Below the pieces are notes generated by a model. That model had not been told where the DNA came from. It searched no databases and was given only the letters and a program-made list of their open reading frames with translations. This document shows positions 35,301 to 42,289 of a stretch of 64,000 nucleotides of DNA, one piece after another; the first letter of the stretch is position 1; each line of letters starts with the position of its first letter. Origin of the DNA: Protaetiibacter larvae (GTDB lineage Bacteria; Actinomycetota; Actinomycetes; Actinomycetales; Microbacteriaceae); assembly GCF_008365275.1 (NCBI RefSeq), contig NZ_CP043504.1, positions 496,001 to 560,000 of the forward strand. The letters run 5' to 3'. The translations under genes and the position numbers were made by a program.

Positions 35301-35804
35301 GCGGGCGAGCAGCTCCTGGGTGCCGGCGAGCCGGCGCCGGGCCTCCTTCTCGCCGAGCACCGCCTCGCCGAGCAGGTTCACGTTGAGGCGCGCCCCGCCG
35401 GCGCGCGCATGCGCGAGCGCCGCGGTCAGCCGTTTCGGCGTCGCGTCGATCACGAGGTGGGCCACCATCCGGCGCAGCACCCGGCGGGCGATCGGGATGA
35501 CGATCCAGGGCAGCAGCACCCCGATGCCGCCGCCCAGGGCGACGAGCATCCGCAGGTACCACGGGAGGAAGCGGGGCACGCGGCGCGAGAGTCGCTCGAA
35601 GCCGCGCGCGGCCACGTGCAGGTCGTCGGGTCGCACGACGCGGTCCACGAAACCGAGGGCGAAGTCGAGGCCGTGCGGGTCTTTGAGGAGCGCGGCGAGC
35701 CGTGCGGCGCCCGCATCCGGTTTCACGTCCTCGGCCGCGGCGAGCCAACGCCGCACGAGCGCGTTCACCTCGTCGGGGCTCGGCAGATCGGGGGGCACCG
35801 CCAT
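32376..35804 (-). CDS. putA: Bifunctional proline dehydrogenase / P5C dehydrogenase
   Basis: 1142-residue PutA that oxidises proline to glutamate in two steps with FAD and NAD. The proline dehydrogenase barrel covers about residues 60-450 (FINLDMEEYRDLDLTL, GIKVRIVKGANLAMERVDA, YLVRRLEENASEENFM). The aldehyde dehydrogenase domain covers about 475-935 (LLAETSGKNAIVV with the Glu, NAGQKCSAASL with catalytic Cys742, PFGGWKRSSVGPGAKAGG). A ~200-residue C-terminal extension follows. There is no N-terminal ribbon-helix-helix DNA-binding domain, so it is not its own repressor. ATG 35804 chosen by domain start; weak ribosome site. It could also accept P5C from RocD. The stop codon is inside a repeat. 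Confidence 0.95.
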   Translation of the reverse strand: MAVPPDLPSPDEVNALVRRWLAAAEDVKPDAGAARLAALLKDPHGLDFALGFVDRVVRPDDLHVAARGFERLSRRVPRFLPWYLRMLVALGGGIGVLLPWIVIPIARRVLRRMVAHLVIDATPKRLTAALAHARAGGARLNVNLLGEAVLGEKEARRRLAGTQELLARDDVDYVSIKVSSVASQLSLWGFDETVDRVIERLAPLYAQAASARTPAFINLDMEEYRDLDLTLAVFTRLLERPELARLEAGVVLQAYLPDAVAALARLTEWARARVASGGAGIKVRIVKGANLAMERVDATMHGWPLATWPSKRSTDTNYKRMLVAALTPEATDAVRIGVAGHNLFDLAFAWLLATRRGVEHRVDVEMLLGMASAHAQAVRADVRRLLLYTPVVHPAEFDAAISYLVRRLEENASEENFMSAVFELGGSEEAFAREAERFAASLAGVDDEVPPPNRTQNRLSPPLPRAPQAFRNEPDTDPSLVANRVWARGILERSATSTLGSATIAAARIDDAARLDALVRAAAEAGAHWARVPAHARAELLDRCAEVLAVSRGRLVEVMASETGKTLAEADAEVSEAVDFALYCAERARELGSIRDASFVPAGLTLVVPPWNFPVSIPAGGVLAALAAGSAVILKPAPQARRAGAVLAEALWEAGVPRELLVLVDVDEGELGRRLVTAPELGRVVLTGAYETAALFRSWRPELPLLAETSGKNAIVVTPSADLDLAVKDLVASAFGNAGQKCSAASLAILVGSVGDSKRFRRQLADAVTSLAVGYPQDPASVVGPIIEPLRGKLARGLTQLDEGESWLVKPRQLDASDRLWSPGVRDGVVAGSDFHRTEYFGPVLGLMRAADLDEALALQNAVAYGLTAGIHSLDADEVAHWVDAVQAGNLYVNRPITGAIVRRQPFGGWKRSSVGPGAKAGGPNTLLVLGSWHPVPAAPDGELRLDGLERRVRELVEAFQPALDYGGFDAVRRGAYSDADAWADEFGEPRDASQLGVERNVFRYRPAEVTVRLAEGGSLPELVRVLAAAALARARVAISSAVPLRIATLAEEWRWSILVEDDAAFAARAARELPARLRLVGGDPGALAAEIGGSPDVAIYGGPVTAAGRIELLPFLREQSVSITAHRFGTPDRALLGLPLR

Positions 35805-35820
35805 GTTCCGAGAATAGACA

Positions 35821-35853
35821 AGCGCCCCGCGGTCGTTTCCGCCGCGGGGCGCT
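35821..35853 (-). terminator. Hairpin between FMN reductase and putA genes
   Basis: Perfect 12-bp stem AGCGCCCCGCGG (35821-35832) / CCGCGGGGCGCT (35842-35853) with a 9-base loop. It lies after the 62-nt repeat and ends 17 bases upstream of the putA start. It should separate the reductase transcript from putA. Confidence 0.75.
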
Positions 35854-35867
35854 CGTCTCGTGCGTGG

Positions 35868-35929
35868 TTGGTGCAGTTTCGGCCGGATGGCACCCGCGAA
35901 ACCGCGCCATCCGGCCGAAACCGCGACAC
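35868..35929. repeat. 62-nt hairpin element, copy 1
   Basis: 19-bp arms with one mismatch: GCAGTTTCGGCCGGATGGC at 35873-35891 and GCCATCCGGCCGAAACCGC at 35906-35924, inside a 62-base unit that aligns end to end with 41133-41194. It directly abuts the stop codon of the FMN reductase gene (35930-35932). Confidence 0.88.
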
Positions 35930-36529
35930 TCAGGCTGCGGCGGCGGCAGCCTCGAGCTTGCGTGCACGCACCTCGCGCAGCGCGCCGGCCCAGCTCTCGA
36001 GCTGCTCGACGAGGTTCTGCAGGCTCGAGAGGTGCTGCTCGCCCGGGGTGAAGGTGCGGAAGCCCTCGAAGTCGTGGATGAGCGAGAAGGCGAGCTGCTG
36101 ACGCACGTCGGCGATCTGGATCTCGCCGAGGATCGGGCGCAGCATGTCGGCCGCGCGGCCGCCGTTGGCGGTGGCGCCGTAGCTCACGAGAGCCGCCGCC
36201 TTGTCGTTCCACTCGCGGTAGATGAAGGAGATCGCGTTGAGGAGTGTCGCCGCGGGGGCGTGGTTGTACTCGGGGGTCACGAAGATGAAGCCGTCGAAGG
36301 AGTCGATCTTCTCGGCCCACGCCACGGTGTGCGCGTTCGCGTAGCGGCCGGCGGATGCCGGGATGCCCTCGTCGAGGAACGGCAGGTTCACCTCGGCCAG
36401 GTCGACGATCTCGTACTGGGCGTCGCTGAGGCGCGAGGCGTGGGTCTGCACCCAGTTCGCGACCTGGTCGCCGACGCGACCGGGACGGGTGCTGCCGATG
36501 ATGATGCCGATGCGGAGCGGGCTGCTCAT
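35930..36529 (-). CDS. NADPH-dependent FMN reductase family protein
   Basis: 199-residue flavodoxin-fold reductase. The FMN phosphate loop is GSTRPGRVGDQVANW (residues ~8-22); TPEYNHAPAATLLNAISFIYREW forms the isoalloxazine loop; SYGATANGGRAADMLRPIL follows. It likely reduces quinones, azo compounds or FMN for partners. The ATG at 36529 has AGGAGG ten bases upstream; an upstream ATG lacks this. Divergent from the MarR gene with two operator-like palindromes between them: the classic arrangement of a MarR-controlled redox-stress gene. Confidence 0.9.
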   Translation of the reverse strand: MSSPLRIGIIIGSTRPGRVGDQVANWVQTHASRLSDAQYEIVDLAEVNLPFLDEGIPASAGRYANAHTVAWAEKIDSFDGFIFVTPEYNHAPAATLLNAISFIYREWNDKAAALVSYGATANGGRAADMLRPILGEIQIADVRQQLAFSLIHDFEGFRTFTPGEQHLSSLQNLVEQLESWAGALREVRARKLEAAAAAA

Positions 36530-36552
36530 GACGGGGGTTCCTCCTGGGAGTA

Positions 36553-36592
36553 GTTGACGTGTCATCGTAGCCCAACTAGTTGACAGATCAAC
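36553..36592. promoter_or_regulatory. Tandem MarR-type operators
   Basis: GTTGACAGATCAAC (36579-36592) is a perfect GTTGA-N4-TCAAC palindrome. GTTGACGTGTCATC (36553-36566) is a second copy with two changes, 26 bases away. CAACTAGTTG (36573-36582) is an overlapping perfect palindrome. They fill the space between the divergent FMN reductase and MarR starts. Confidence 0.7.
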
Positions 36593-36623
36593 CTATTCCC
36601 GAGGCGCACGGTATTCTCGTCGC

Positions 36624-37133
36624 ATGTCGACCGTCTCCGAGGTGAGTCCCGAGGATTGGGCCGTCTGGAGTGACTACTACCGGGCGGGCCGCGAGCTCAC
36701 GCGCGCCTTCGACAAACGGCTCCTCGACGACGCCGGCATCTCGCATCCCGAGTACCTCGTGATGCTGACGCTGTGGCAGGCGCCCGAGCACCACCTGCGC
36801 ACCGGCGAACTCGCCGACGACCTCGCCTGGGAGAAGAGCCGCGTCTCGCACCAGGTCACGCGGATGGTCGCCCGCGGCCTGCTCGACCGGCGCGAATGCG
36901 CCACCGACGCGCGCGGCGTCTGGGTGGGCCTCACCGCCGAAGGCCGCCGCACCCTGCTGCGCGCCACCCGCGACCACACCACCGCCATCCGCGAATGGTT
37001 CTTCGACGTGCTGAGCGACGAGGAGAAGCACATCATCCAGCAGGCGTCGCAGCGGATGCGCGCGAAGCTCCTCACCGACGGCGTCGCGCCGCTCCCCCGC
37101 GAGAGGGAGGCGAGCGAGGCCGGCGCGGCCTAG
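36624..37133 (+). CDS. MarR-family regulator
   Basis: 169-residue regulator with a dimerising N-terminal helix and winged helix-turn-helix (residues ~45-115): PEYLVMLTLWQAPEHHLRTGELADDLAWEKSRVSHQVTRM (read in parts) and the wing RRECATDARGVWVGLT. No Cys in the sensor helix positions typical of OhrR, apart from the single Cys in the wing. It probably represses itself and the divergent FMN reductase. The histidine kinase gene starts 9 bases downstream of its stop, so these may also be co-transcribed. Confidence 0.92.
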   Translation: MSTVSEVSPEDWAVWSDYYRAGRELTRAFDKRLLDDAGISHPEYLVMLTLWQAPEHHLRTGELADDLAWEKSRVSHQVTRMVARGLLDRRECATDARGVWVGLTAEGRRTLLRATRDHTTAIREWFFDVLSDEEKHIIQQASQRMRAKLLTDGVAPLPREREASEAGAA

Positions 37134-37142
37134 GCTCGCCGC

Positions 37143-38417
37143 GTGAGCAGCCCCCACGAGCCATCCGGCGACCCCGCCGCGAGCACCTGGACACGGCCCG
37201 CGCCGACCCGGCGCGAACGGCTCATCGACCTCGCGACGGCCGCGGGACTCTTCGTCGCGGCCATCCTCAGCCAGCAGCTGTACCGCATCGCCGGCGTCTA
37301 CGAGAAGCCCGCCGACGGCCTCCTCACGATCGCGCTGCTCGCCGTGATGACCCTGCCGCTCGCGCTGCGCCGGAGCCATCCGATCCCGACCGTGTTCGTG
37401 GTGGCCGCGGCGTTCACCGCGGGCGGCTTCCTGCAGGTGCCCGAGCTCCTCATCAACAACATCGCGCTGTTCGTGGCGCTGTACTCGGTGGGCGCCTGGG
37501 TGTCGCGCCGCGGGCTCGCCGGCGGCGTGCGCACCGTCGTCGTCATCGGGATGGGCGTCACGCTGCTGCTCGCGCTGTTCCAGTCCGCGACCGATCCCGA
37601 CGCGCTCTCGGGCCTGTCGCGTGTCGGCGCCTTCTCGCCGCTCGTCGCCTACCTGCTCATCCAGGTGCTCATCAACCTGCTCTACTTCGCGGCGGCCTGG
37701 TGGTTCGGCGACCGCGCCTTCGCCGGGGCGCGCCAGCGCGCCGAGCTCGAGAGCCGCACCGCCGAGCTCGAGGCCGAACGCGGACGCACCGCCGAGCAGG
37801 CCGTCGCCCTCGACCGGGTGCGCATCGCCCGTGAACTGCACGACGCGGTCGCCCACCACGTGAGCGTCATCGGCATCCAGGCGGGCGCCGCGCGCACCGT
37901 GCTGCGCAGCGACCCGGATGCGGCATCCGCGGCCCTGCAGACGATCGAGACCACCACGCGCGAGACGATCCGCGAACTGCACGAGATGCTCACGACGCTG
38001 CGCGACCCCGAGGAGCTCGAGTCGGCGCGCGGGATCGACCGGCTCGACGAGCTCGTGACGGCATCCGCGGAGGCGGGCGTGCCGGCGAGCTTCCAGGTGA
38101 TCGGGGAGCCGGTGGCGGTGCCCGCGATCGCGAGCGTCAACCTGTACCGCATCGCACAGGAGGCCCTCACCAACGTGCGCAAGCACGCCGGCCCCGACGC
38201 GACCGTCGACGTGCGCGTGCGGTACGGCACCGGGCACGTCGAGCTCGAGGTGGCGAACTCGGGCGGCGTGTCCGCGCGGCGGCTCCCCGGGGGTCTCGGC
38301 CAGCTGGGGATGCGCGAACGCGTCGCCGCCTCGGGCGGAACGCTCGAACTCGGGCCGCGCAGCCGGGGCGGCTACCTCGTGCGGGCGCGCATCCCGCTGC
38401 CGGAGCCCGCGGCGTGA
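37143..38417 (+). CDS. Sensor histidine kinase, NarL/DesK type
   Basis: 424-residue membrane kinase. Five hydrophobic helices lie in residues ~20-175, a coiled coil (RAELESRTAELEAERGRTAEQ) follows, then the HisKA_3 dimerisation domain with phospho-acceptor His233 in RIARELHDAVAHHVSVIGIQ, and the HATPase domain (NLYRIAQEALTNVRKHA as N box, LGQLGMRERVAASGG as G box). There is no large extracellular sensor, so it senses within the membrane. The GTG start at 37143 lies close behind the MarR gene. The stop overlaps the response-regulator start (GTGA). Confidence 0.92.
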   Translation: MSSPHEPSGDPAASTWTRPAPTRRERLIDLATAAGLFVAAILSQQLYRIAGVYEKPADGLLTIALLAVMTLPLALRRSHPIPTVFVVAAAFTAGGFLQVPELLINNIALFVALYSVGAWVSRRGLAGGVRTVVVIGMGVTLLLALFQSATDPDALSGLSRVGAFSPLVAYLLIQVLINLLYFAAAWWFGDRAFAGARQRAELESRTAELEAERGRTAEQAVALDRVRIARELHDAVAHHVSVIGIQAGAARTVLRSDPDAASAALQTIETTTRETIRELHEMLTTLRDPEELESARGIDRLDELVTASAEAGVPASFQVIGEPVAVPAIASVNLYRIAQEALTNVRKHAGPDATVDVRVRYGTGHVELEVANSGGVSARRLPGGLGQLGMRERVAASGGTLELGPRSRGGYLVRARIPLPEPAA

Positions 38418-39064
38418 CGCGCGTGCTGCTGGTCGACGACCAGGCCCTCGTGCGCACCGGCTTCCGGGTGATCCTGGACGCCCAGCCCGACCTCGATGTG
38501 GTGGGCGAGGCGGGCGACGGGCTCGAGGCGATCGCGGCGGCCGCCGCACACGCTCCCGACGTGGTGTGCATGGACGTGCAGATGCCCGGTCTCGACGGCC
38601 TCGAGGCGACCCGCCGCCTCACGGCAGCGCCCGGGGCCCCCGCCGTGCTCGTGCTGACCACCTTCGACCGCGACGACTACCTGTTCCGCGCGCTCGAGGC
38701 GGGCGCATCCGGGTTCCTGCTGAAATCGGCGAGCCCCGAACAGCTCGTCGAGGCCGTGCGGGTGCTCGCCTCCGGCGACGCGCTGCTCTCCCCCGCCGTC
38801 ACCCGGCGGGTCATCGCGCGGTTCGGTGCCGCCGCCCCGCCCGAGTCGCCATCCGAGGGCGCGCTGCCCGAGCTCACCGAGCGCGAATCGGAGGTGTTCG
38901 CCCTGCTCGCCGACGGCCTCTCGAACGCCGAGATCGCCTCCGCCCTCTACGTGGGCGAGGCGACCGTGAAGACCCACGTCTCCAACATCCTGCTGAAACT
39001 CGGCGTGCGCGACCGCGTGCAGGCCGTGGTGCACGCCTACCGTTCCGGCTTCGTGCACCCGTAG
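38414..39064 (+). CDS. Response regulator, NarL/LuxR type
   Basis: 216-residue two-domain regulator. The receiver domain has acidic pair Asp8/Asp9 (LLVDDQ), phospho-acceptor Asp54 (VVCMDVQMPG), Thr in LVLTTF and Lys in FLLKSASPEQL. The C-terminal LuxR HTH (residues ~150-210) reads LTERESEVFALLADGLSNAE and VKTHVSNILLKL. Coupled to the kinase by a 4-base overlap. The ABC exporter genes begin 86 bases downstream and are its probable target. Confidence 0.94.
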   Translation: MTRVLLVDDQALVRTGFRVILDAQPDLDVVGEAGDGLEAIAAAAAHAPDVVCMDVQMPGLDGLEATRRLTAAPGAPAVLVLTTFDRDDYLFRALEAGASGFLLKSASPEQLVEAVRVLASGDALLSPAVTRRVIARFGAAAPPESPSEGALPELTERESEVFALLADGLSNAEIASALYVGEATVKTHVSNILLKLGVRDRVQAVVHAYRSGFVHP

Positions 39065-39150
39065 TCGGATCCGCCGCCCGGCGTCCGTCGCAGGGGGGAG
39101 GCGGATGCCGCGGGCGGTGCCTAGCGTGAGAGCGGAACGAAGGAGGCCCC

Positions 39151-40035
39151 GTGCTCGAGATCCGAGACGTGAGGAAGACCTACGGCACGCGACGCGTGCT
39201 CGACGACGTGAGCTTCGACGTGGTCCCCGGACGGATGACCGGCTTCGTCGGCGGCAACGGCGCCGGCAAGACCACCACGATGCGCATCATCCTGGGGGTG
39301 CTCGACGCCGACGGCGGCAGCGTGACCCTCGACGGGGAGCCGCTCGGGCCCACCGGCCGCCGCCGCTTCGGCTACATGCCCGAGGAGCGCGGCCTCTACC
39401 CGAAGATGAAGCTCGCCGAACAGCTCGTCTACCTCGCCCGGCTGCACGGGCTCACACCCGCCGACGCCGCCGCCAACACCGACGCCCTCCTCACCCGCCT
39501 CGGCCTCGCCGAGCGGGCCGGCGACCCCGTCGAGAAGCTCTCCCTCGGCAACCAGCAGCGCGCCCAGATCGCCGCCGCCCTCGTGCACGATCCCGAGGTG
39601 CTCATCCTCGACGAGCCGTTCTCGGGCCTCGACCCGATGGCCGTCGAGACCGTCTCCGAGGTGCTCGCCGACCGCGCCCGCGGGGGCGTGCCCGTGCTGT
39701 TCTCGAGCCACCAGCTCGATATCGTCGAGCGGCTCTGCGACGACCTCGTCATCATCGCCGACGGCCGCATCCGGGCCGCTGGACCCCGCGACCGCCTCCG
39801 CGAGGAGCATGCCACGCTCCGCTACCAGCTGCAGAGCTCCGCCGACGCCGGCTGGCTGCGCGACGAGGCCGGCATCACGGTCATCGAGGCCGACGGCGGG
39901 TTCGCCGTCTTCGACGCCGACGACCCGGATGCCGCGAGTCGCGTGCTGCGCGGGGCCCTCGCGCGCGGCGAGGTCACCGACTTCGCCCGGCAGCATCCCT
40001 CCCTCTCCCAGATCTTCAAGGAGGTCATCCGATGA
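39151..40035 (+). CDS. ABC exporter ATP-binding protein (NatA-like)
   Basis: 294-residue ATPase: Walker A GGNGAGKT (residues 34-41), Q-loop region YMPEERGLYPKM, signature LSLGNQQRAQIAAAL, Walker B VLILDEPFSGLDP, H-loop FSSHQLD. A ~75-residue C-terminal domain (from LREEHATLRYQL) is typical of NatA/DrrA-like drug or sodium exporters. The GTG start has AGGAGG upstream (AAGGAGGCCCC). Overlaps the permease gene by 4 bases. Confidence 0.92.
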   Translation: MLEIRDVRKTYGTRRVLDDVSFDVVPGRMTGFVGGNGAGKTTTMRIILGVLDADGGSVTLDGEPLGPTGRRRFGYMPEERGLYPKMKLAEQLVYLARLHGLTPADAAANTDALLTRLGLAERAGDPVEKLSLGNQQRAQIAAALVHDPEVLILDEPFSGLDPMAVETVSEVLADRARGGVPVLFSSHQLDIVERLCDDLVIIADGRIRAAGPRDRLREEHATLRYQLQSSADAGWLRDEAGITVIEADGGFAVFDADDPDAASRVLRGALARGEVTDFARQHPSLSQIFKEVIR

Positions 40036-41132
40036 GCACCGCACGTGCCGGCGTGGAGCCGCGCGCCTACTCCACCCCGCGCACCATCTGGCTCGTCGCC
40101 ACCCGCGAGATCATGGTGCGGCTGCGCAGCGTCGCCTTCCTGGTGTCGACGGGCATCCTGCTGCTCCTGCTGCTCGGCTCCGTCGTGGTGGGGGCGCTGA
40201 CCGCGATCAACGCGGAGCCGCCCAAGGTCGCGGTGGTCGCGGGGGTCGAGCTCCCGGCGGGAGCCGAGCTGACGGTGACCGATGTCGACACCCGCGCCGA
40301 GGCCGAGGCGCTCGTCACGGACGGCACCGTCGATGCCGCCGTGCTCCCCGACGACGGCCCGCTCGGCCTGAGCGTGCTCGCCGACGACACCCCGCCGCTC
40401 GGCGTCATCCAGGCGCTCAGCGTGGCCCCGCCCGTCGAGCTGCTCAACACGAGTCCCACGGGCGGCTTCGTCGGCTACCTCGTGGCGATCGGCTTCGGGC
40501 TCGTCTTCTTCATCTCGGCGATGACCTTCGGGCAGACGATCGCCCAGTCGGTCGTCGAGGAGAAGCAGACGCGAGTGATCGAGATCCTGCTCGCCACCAT
40601 CCCGACCCGGGCGCTGCTGGCCGGCAAGATCCTCGGCACCACGATCCTGGCGCTCGGGCAGATCGCCCTGCTGCTCGCGGCATCCGTGATCGCCCTCACC
40701 GTGACCGGGCAGAGCGAGCTGCTGCTCGGACTCGGGCTGCCGTTCGTCTGGTTCGCGCTGTTCTTCGTGCTCGGCTTCATCGTGCTCGCGGCGCTCTTCG
40801 CGGCGACCGGCGCGATGGTCTCGCGCCAGGAGGACATCGGCTCGACGACCACGCCGGTCACGCTGCTCGTGATGATCCCCTACTTCGTGGTGGTGTTCTT
40901 CAACGACAACGACCTCGTGGTGACGATCATGTCGTACGTGCCGTTCTCGGCCCCGGTGGGGATGCCGCTGCGGCTGTTCCTCGGCACGGCGGCGTGGTGG
41001 GAGCCGCTCGTGTCGCTCGCGATCCTCGTGGCGACCGCGGTCGCGATCATCGCGCTCGGCGCCCGCATCTACGAGAACTCGCTGCTGCGGCTCGGCACCC
41101 GCGTGAAGCTCGCGGAGGCCCTCCGCGGGTGA
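40032..41132 (+). CDS. ABC-2 type permease (NatB-like)
   Basis: 366-residue ABC-2 permease. One N-terminal helix (SVAFLVSTGILLLLLLGSVV) is followed by a ~95-residue extracytoplasmic domain and then a block of five helices from VGYLVAIGFGLVFFISAMTF. The conserved EEKQTRVIEILLATIPTRALLAGK cytoplasmic segment (read in part) is the family hallmark. With the ATPase it forms an exporter, probably induced by the two-component system upstream in response to membrane stress. The TGA stop is immediately followed by a 62-nt hairpin. Confidence 0.92.
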   Translation: MSTARAGVEPRAYSTPRTIWLVATREIMVRLRSVAFLVSTGILLLLLLGSVVVGALTAINAEPPKVAVVAGVELPAGAELTVTDVDTRAEAEALVTDGTVDAAVLPDDGPLGLSVLADDTPPLGVIQALSVAPPVELLNTSPTGGFVGYLVAIGFGLVFFISAMTFGQTIAQSVVEEKQTRVIEILLATIPTRALLAGKILGTTILALGQIALLLAASVIALTVTGQSELLLGLGLPFVWFALFFVLGFIVLAALFAATGAMVSRQEDIGSTTTPVTLLVMIPYFVVVFFNDNDLVVTIMSYVPFSAPVGMPLRLFLGTAAWWEPLVSLAILVATAVAIIALGARIYENSLLRLGTRVKLAEALRG

Positions 41133-41194
41133 GTGGTGCGGTTTCGGCCGGATGGCACCGCCGCGCGGCGCCCATCCGGCCGAAACCGCACCAC
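41133..41194. repeat. 62-nt hairpin element, copy 2, perfect 23-bp arms
   Basis: Bases 41133-41155 and 41172-41194 are exact reverse complements over 23 bp (arm contains GCGGTTTCGGCCGGATGG), with a 16-base loop. It begins on the base after the permease stop codon and ends 9 bases before the threonine aldolase start. Same unit length as 35868-35929. Confidence 0.93.
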
Positions 41195-41203
41195 AATGGA
41201 GGG

Positions 41204-42268
41204 GTGACCCTGCACGACACCTCCTTCCGCGGCTTCGCGAGCGACAACTACGCCGGCATCCATCCGGAGGTGCTGGATGCGATCGCCGCCGCGAACGGCG
41301 GGCACACGATCGCCTACGGCGAAGACCCCTACACGGCACGCCTCGGCGAGGTGGTCCGCGCGGAGTTCGGCGAGCAGGCCGAGGCGTTCCCGGTGTTCAA
41401 CGGCACGGGGGCCAACGTGGTCTCGCTCACCGCGCTGCTGCCGCGCTGGGGCGCGGTGATCGCCACCACGACCGCGCACATCCACACCGATGAGGGCGGC
41501 GCCCCCGAGAAGGTCGCGGGCCTCAAGCTCTTCGTCGTGCCGACCCCCGACGGCAAGCTCACGCCCGAACTGCTCGCCACCGAGGCGTGGGGCATGGACG
41601 ACGAGCACCGCGCAGCGCCGGCCGCGGTCTCGATCACGCAGACCACCGAGCTCGGCACCCTCTACACGCCCGACGAGGTGCGCGCCCTCGCCGAGGCCGC
41701 CCACGCCGCCGGGCTCACGGTGCACATGGACGGCGCCCGGATCTGGAACGCGGCCGCCGCGCTCGGTGTGCCGTTCCGCGCGTTCACGACGGATGCCGGG
41801 GTCGACATCCTGAGCTTCGGCGGCACCAAGATCGGCGCGCTCGGCGCGGAGGCGATCGTGGTGCTGAACCCGGCGCGGGTCTCCGACATCGTGCGGCTGC
41901 GGAAGACCTCGATGCAGCTCGCCAGCAAGCTGCGCTTCGTGAGCGCCCAACTGCTGGCCCTGTTCGAGAGCGGCGTCGGGCTGCGCGCCGCGGCGCACGC
42001 CAACGCGATGGCCGCCCGACTGCGCACGGCGCTCGAGGCGGGGATCGCCGACGGCTCCCTCCCGACGCTCGCCTTCAGCCAGGCCACCCAGGCGAACGCG
42101 GTGTTCGCCGTCCTGCCGAACGACGCCGCCGACCGCATCCGTGAGCGGGTGCGCTTCTACGACTGGGATCGCGCGGCCGGGCAGGTGCGCTGGATGACGG
42201 CGTTCGACACGACGGAGGCCGACGTCGACGCCTTCGTGGCGGCGATCCGCGAGGAGCTCAATCGCTAG
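41204..42268 (+). CDS. ltaE: Low-specificity threonine aldolase family protein
   Basis: 354-residue PLP enzyme of the beta-eliminating lyase/threonine aldolase family, which splits threonine or allo-threonine into glycine and acetaldehyde. Blocks: FASDNYAGIHPEVLDAI at the N-terminus, AYGEDPYTARLGE, FNGTGANVVSLTALL, HMDGARIWNAAAAL, and the Schiff-base Lys in LSFGGTKIGALGAEA. GTG start at 41204 with GGAGG unusually close (3 bases), directly behind the 62-nt hairpin. It may share a transcript with the acyl-CoA ligase gene 21 bases downstream. Confidence 0.9.
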   Translation: MTLHDTSFRGFASDNYAGIHPEVLDAIAAANGGHTIAYGEDPYTARLGEVVRAEFGEQAEAFPVFNGTGANVVSLTALLPRWGAVIATTTAHIHTDEGGAPEKVAGLKLFVVPTPDGKLTPELLATEAWGMDDEHRAAPAAVSITQTTELGTLYTPDEVRALAEAAHAAGLTVHMDGARIWNAAAALGVPFRAFTTDAGVDILSFGGTKIGALGAEAIVVLNPARVSDIVRLRKTSMQLASKLRFVSAQLLALFESGVGLRAAAHANAMAARLRTALEAGIADGSLPTLAFSQATQANAVFAVLPNDAADRIRERVRFYDWDRAAGQVRWMTAFDTTEADVDAFVAAIREELNR

Positions 42269-42289
42269 CTCGCGGCGTAGGCTTCCCCC

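Noticed and set aside
32376-36575. A 1399-codon frame that would place ~257 extra residues before PutA.
   Set aside because: The extra part is antisense-like shadow of the FMN reductase gene and crosses two hairpins; PutA homology begins at the ATG at 35804.
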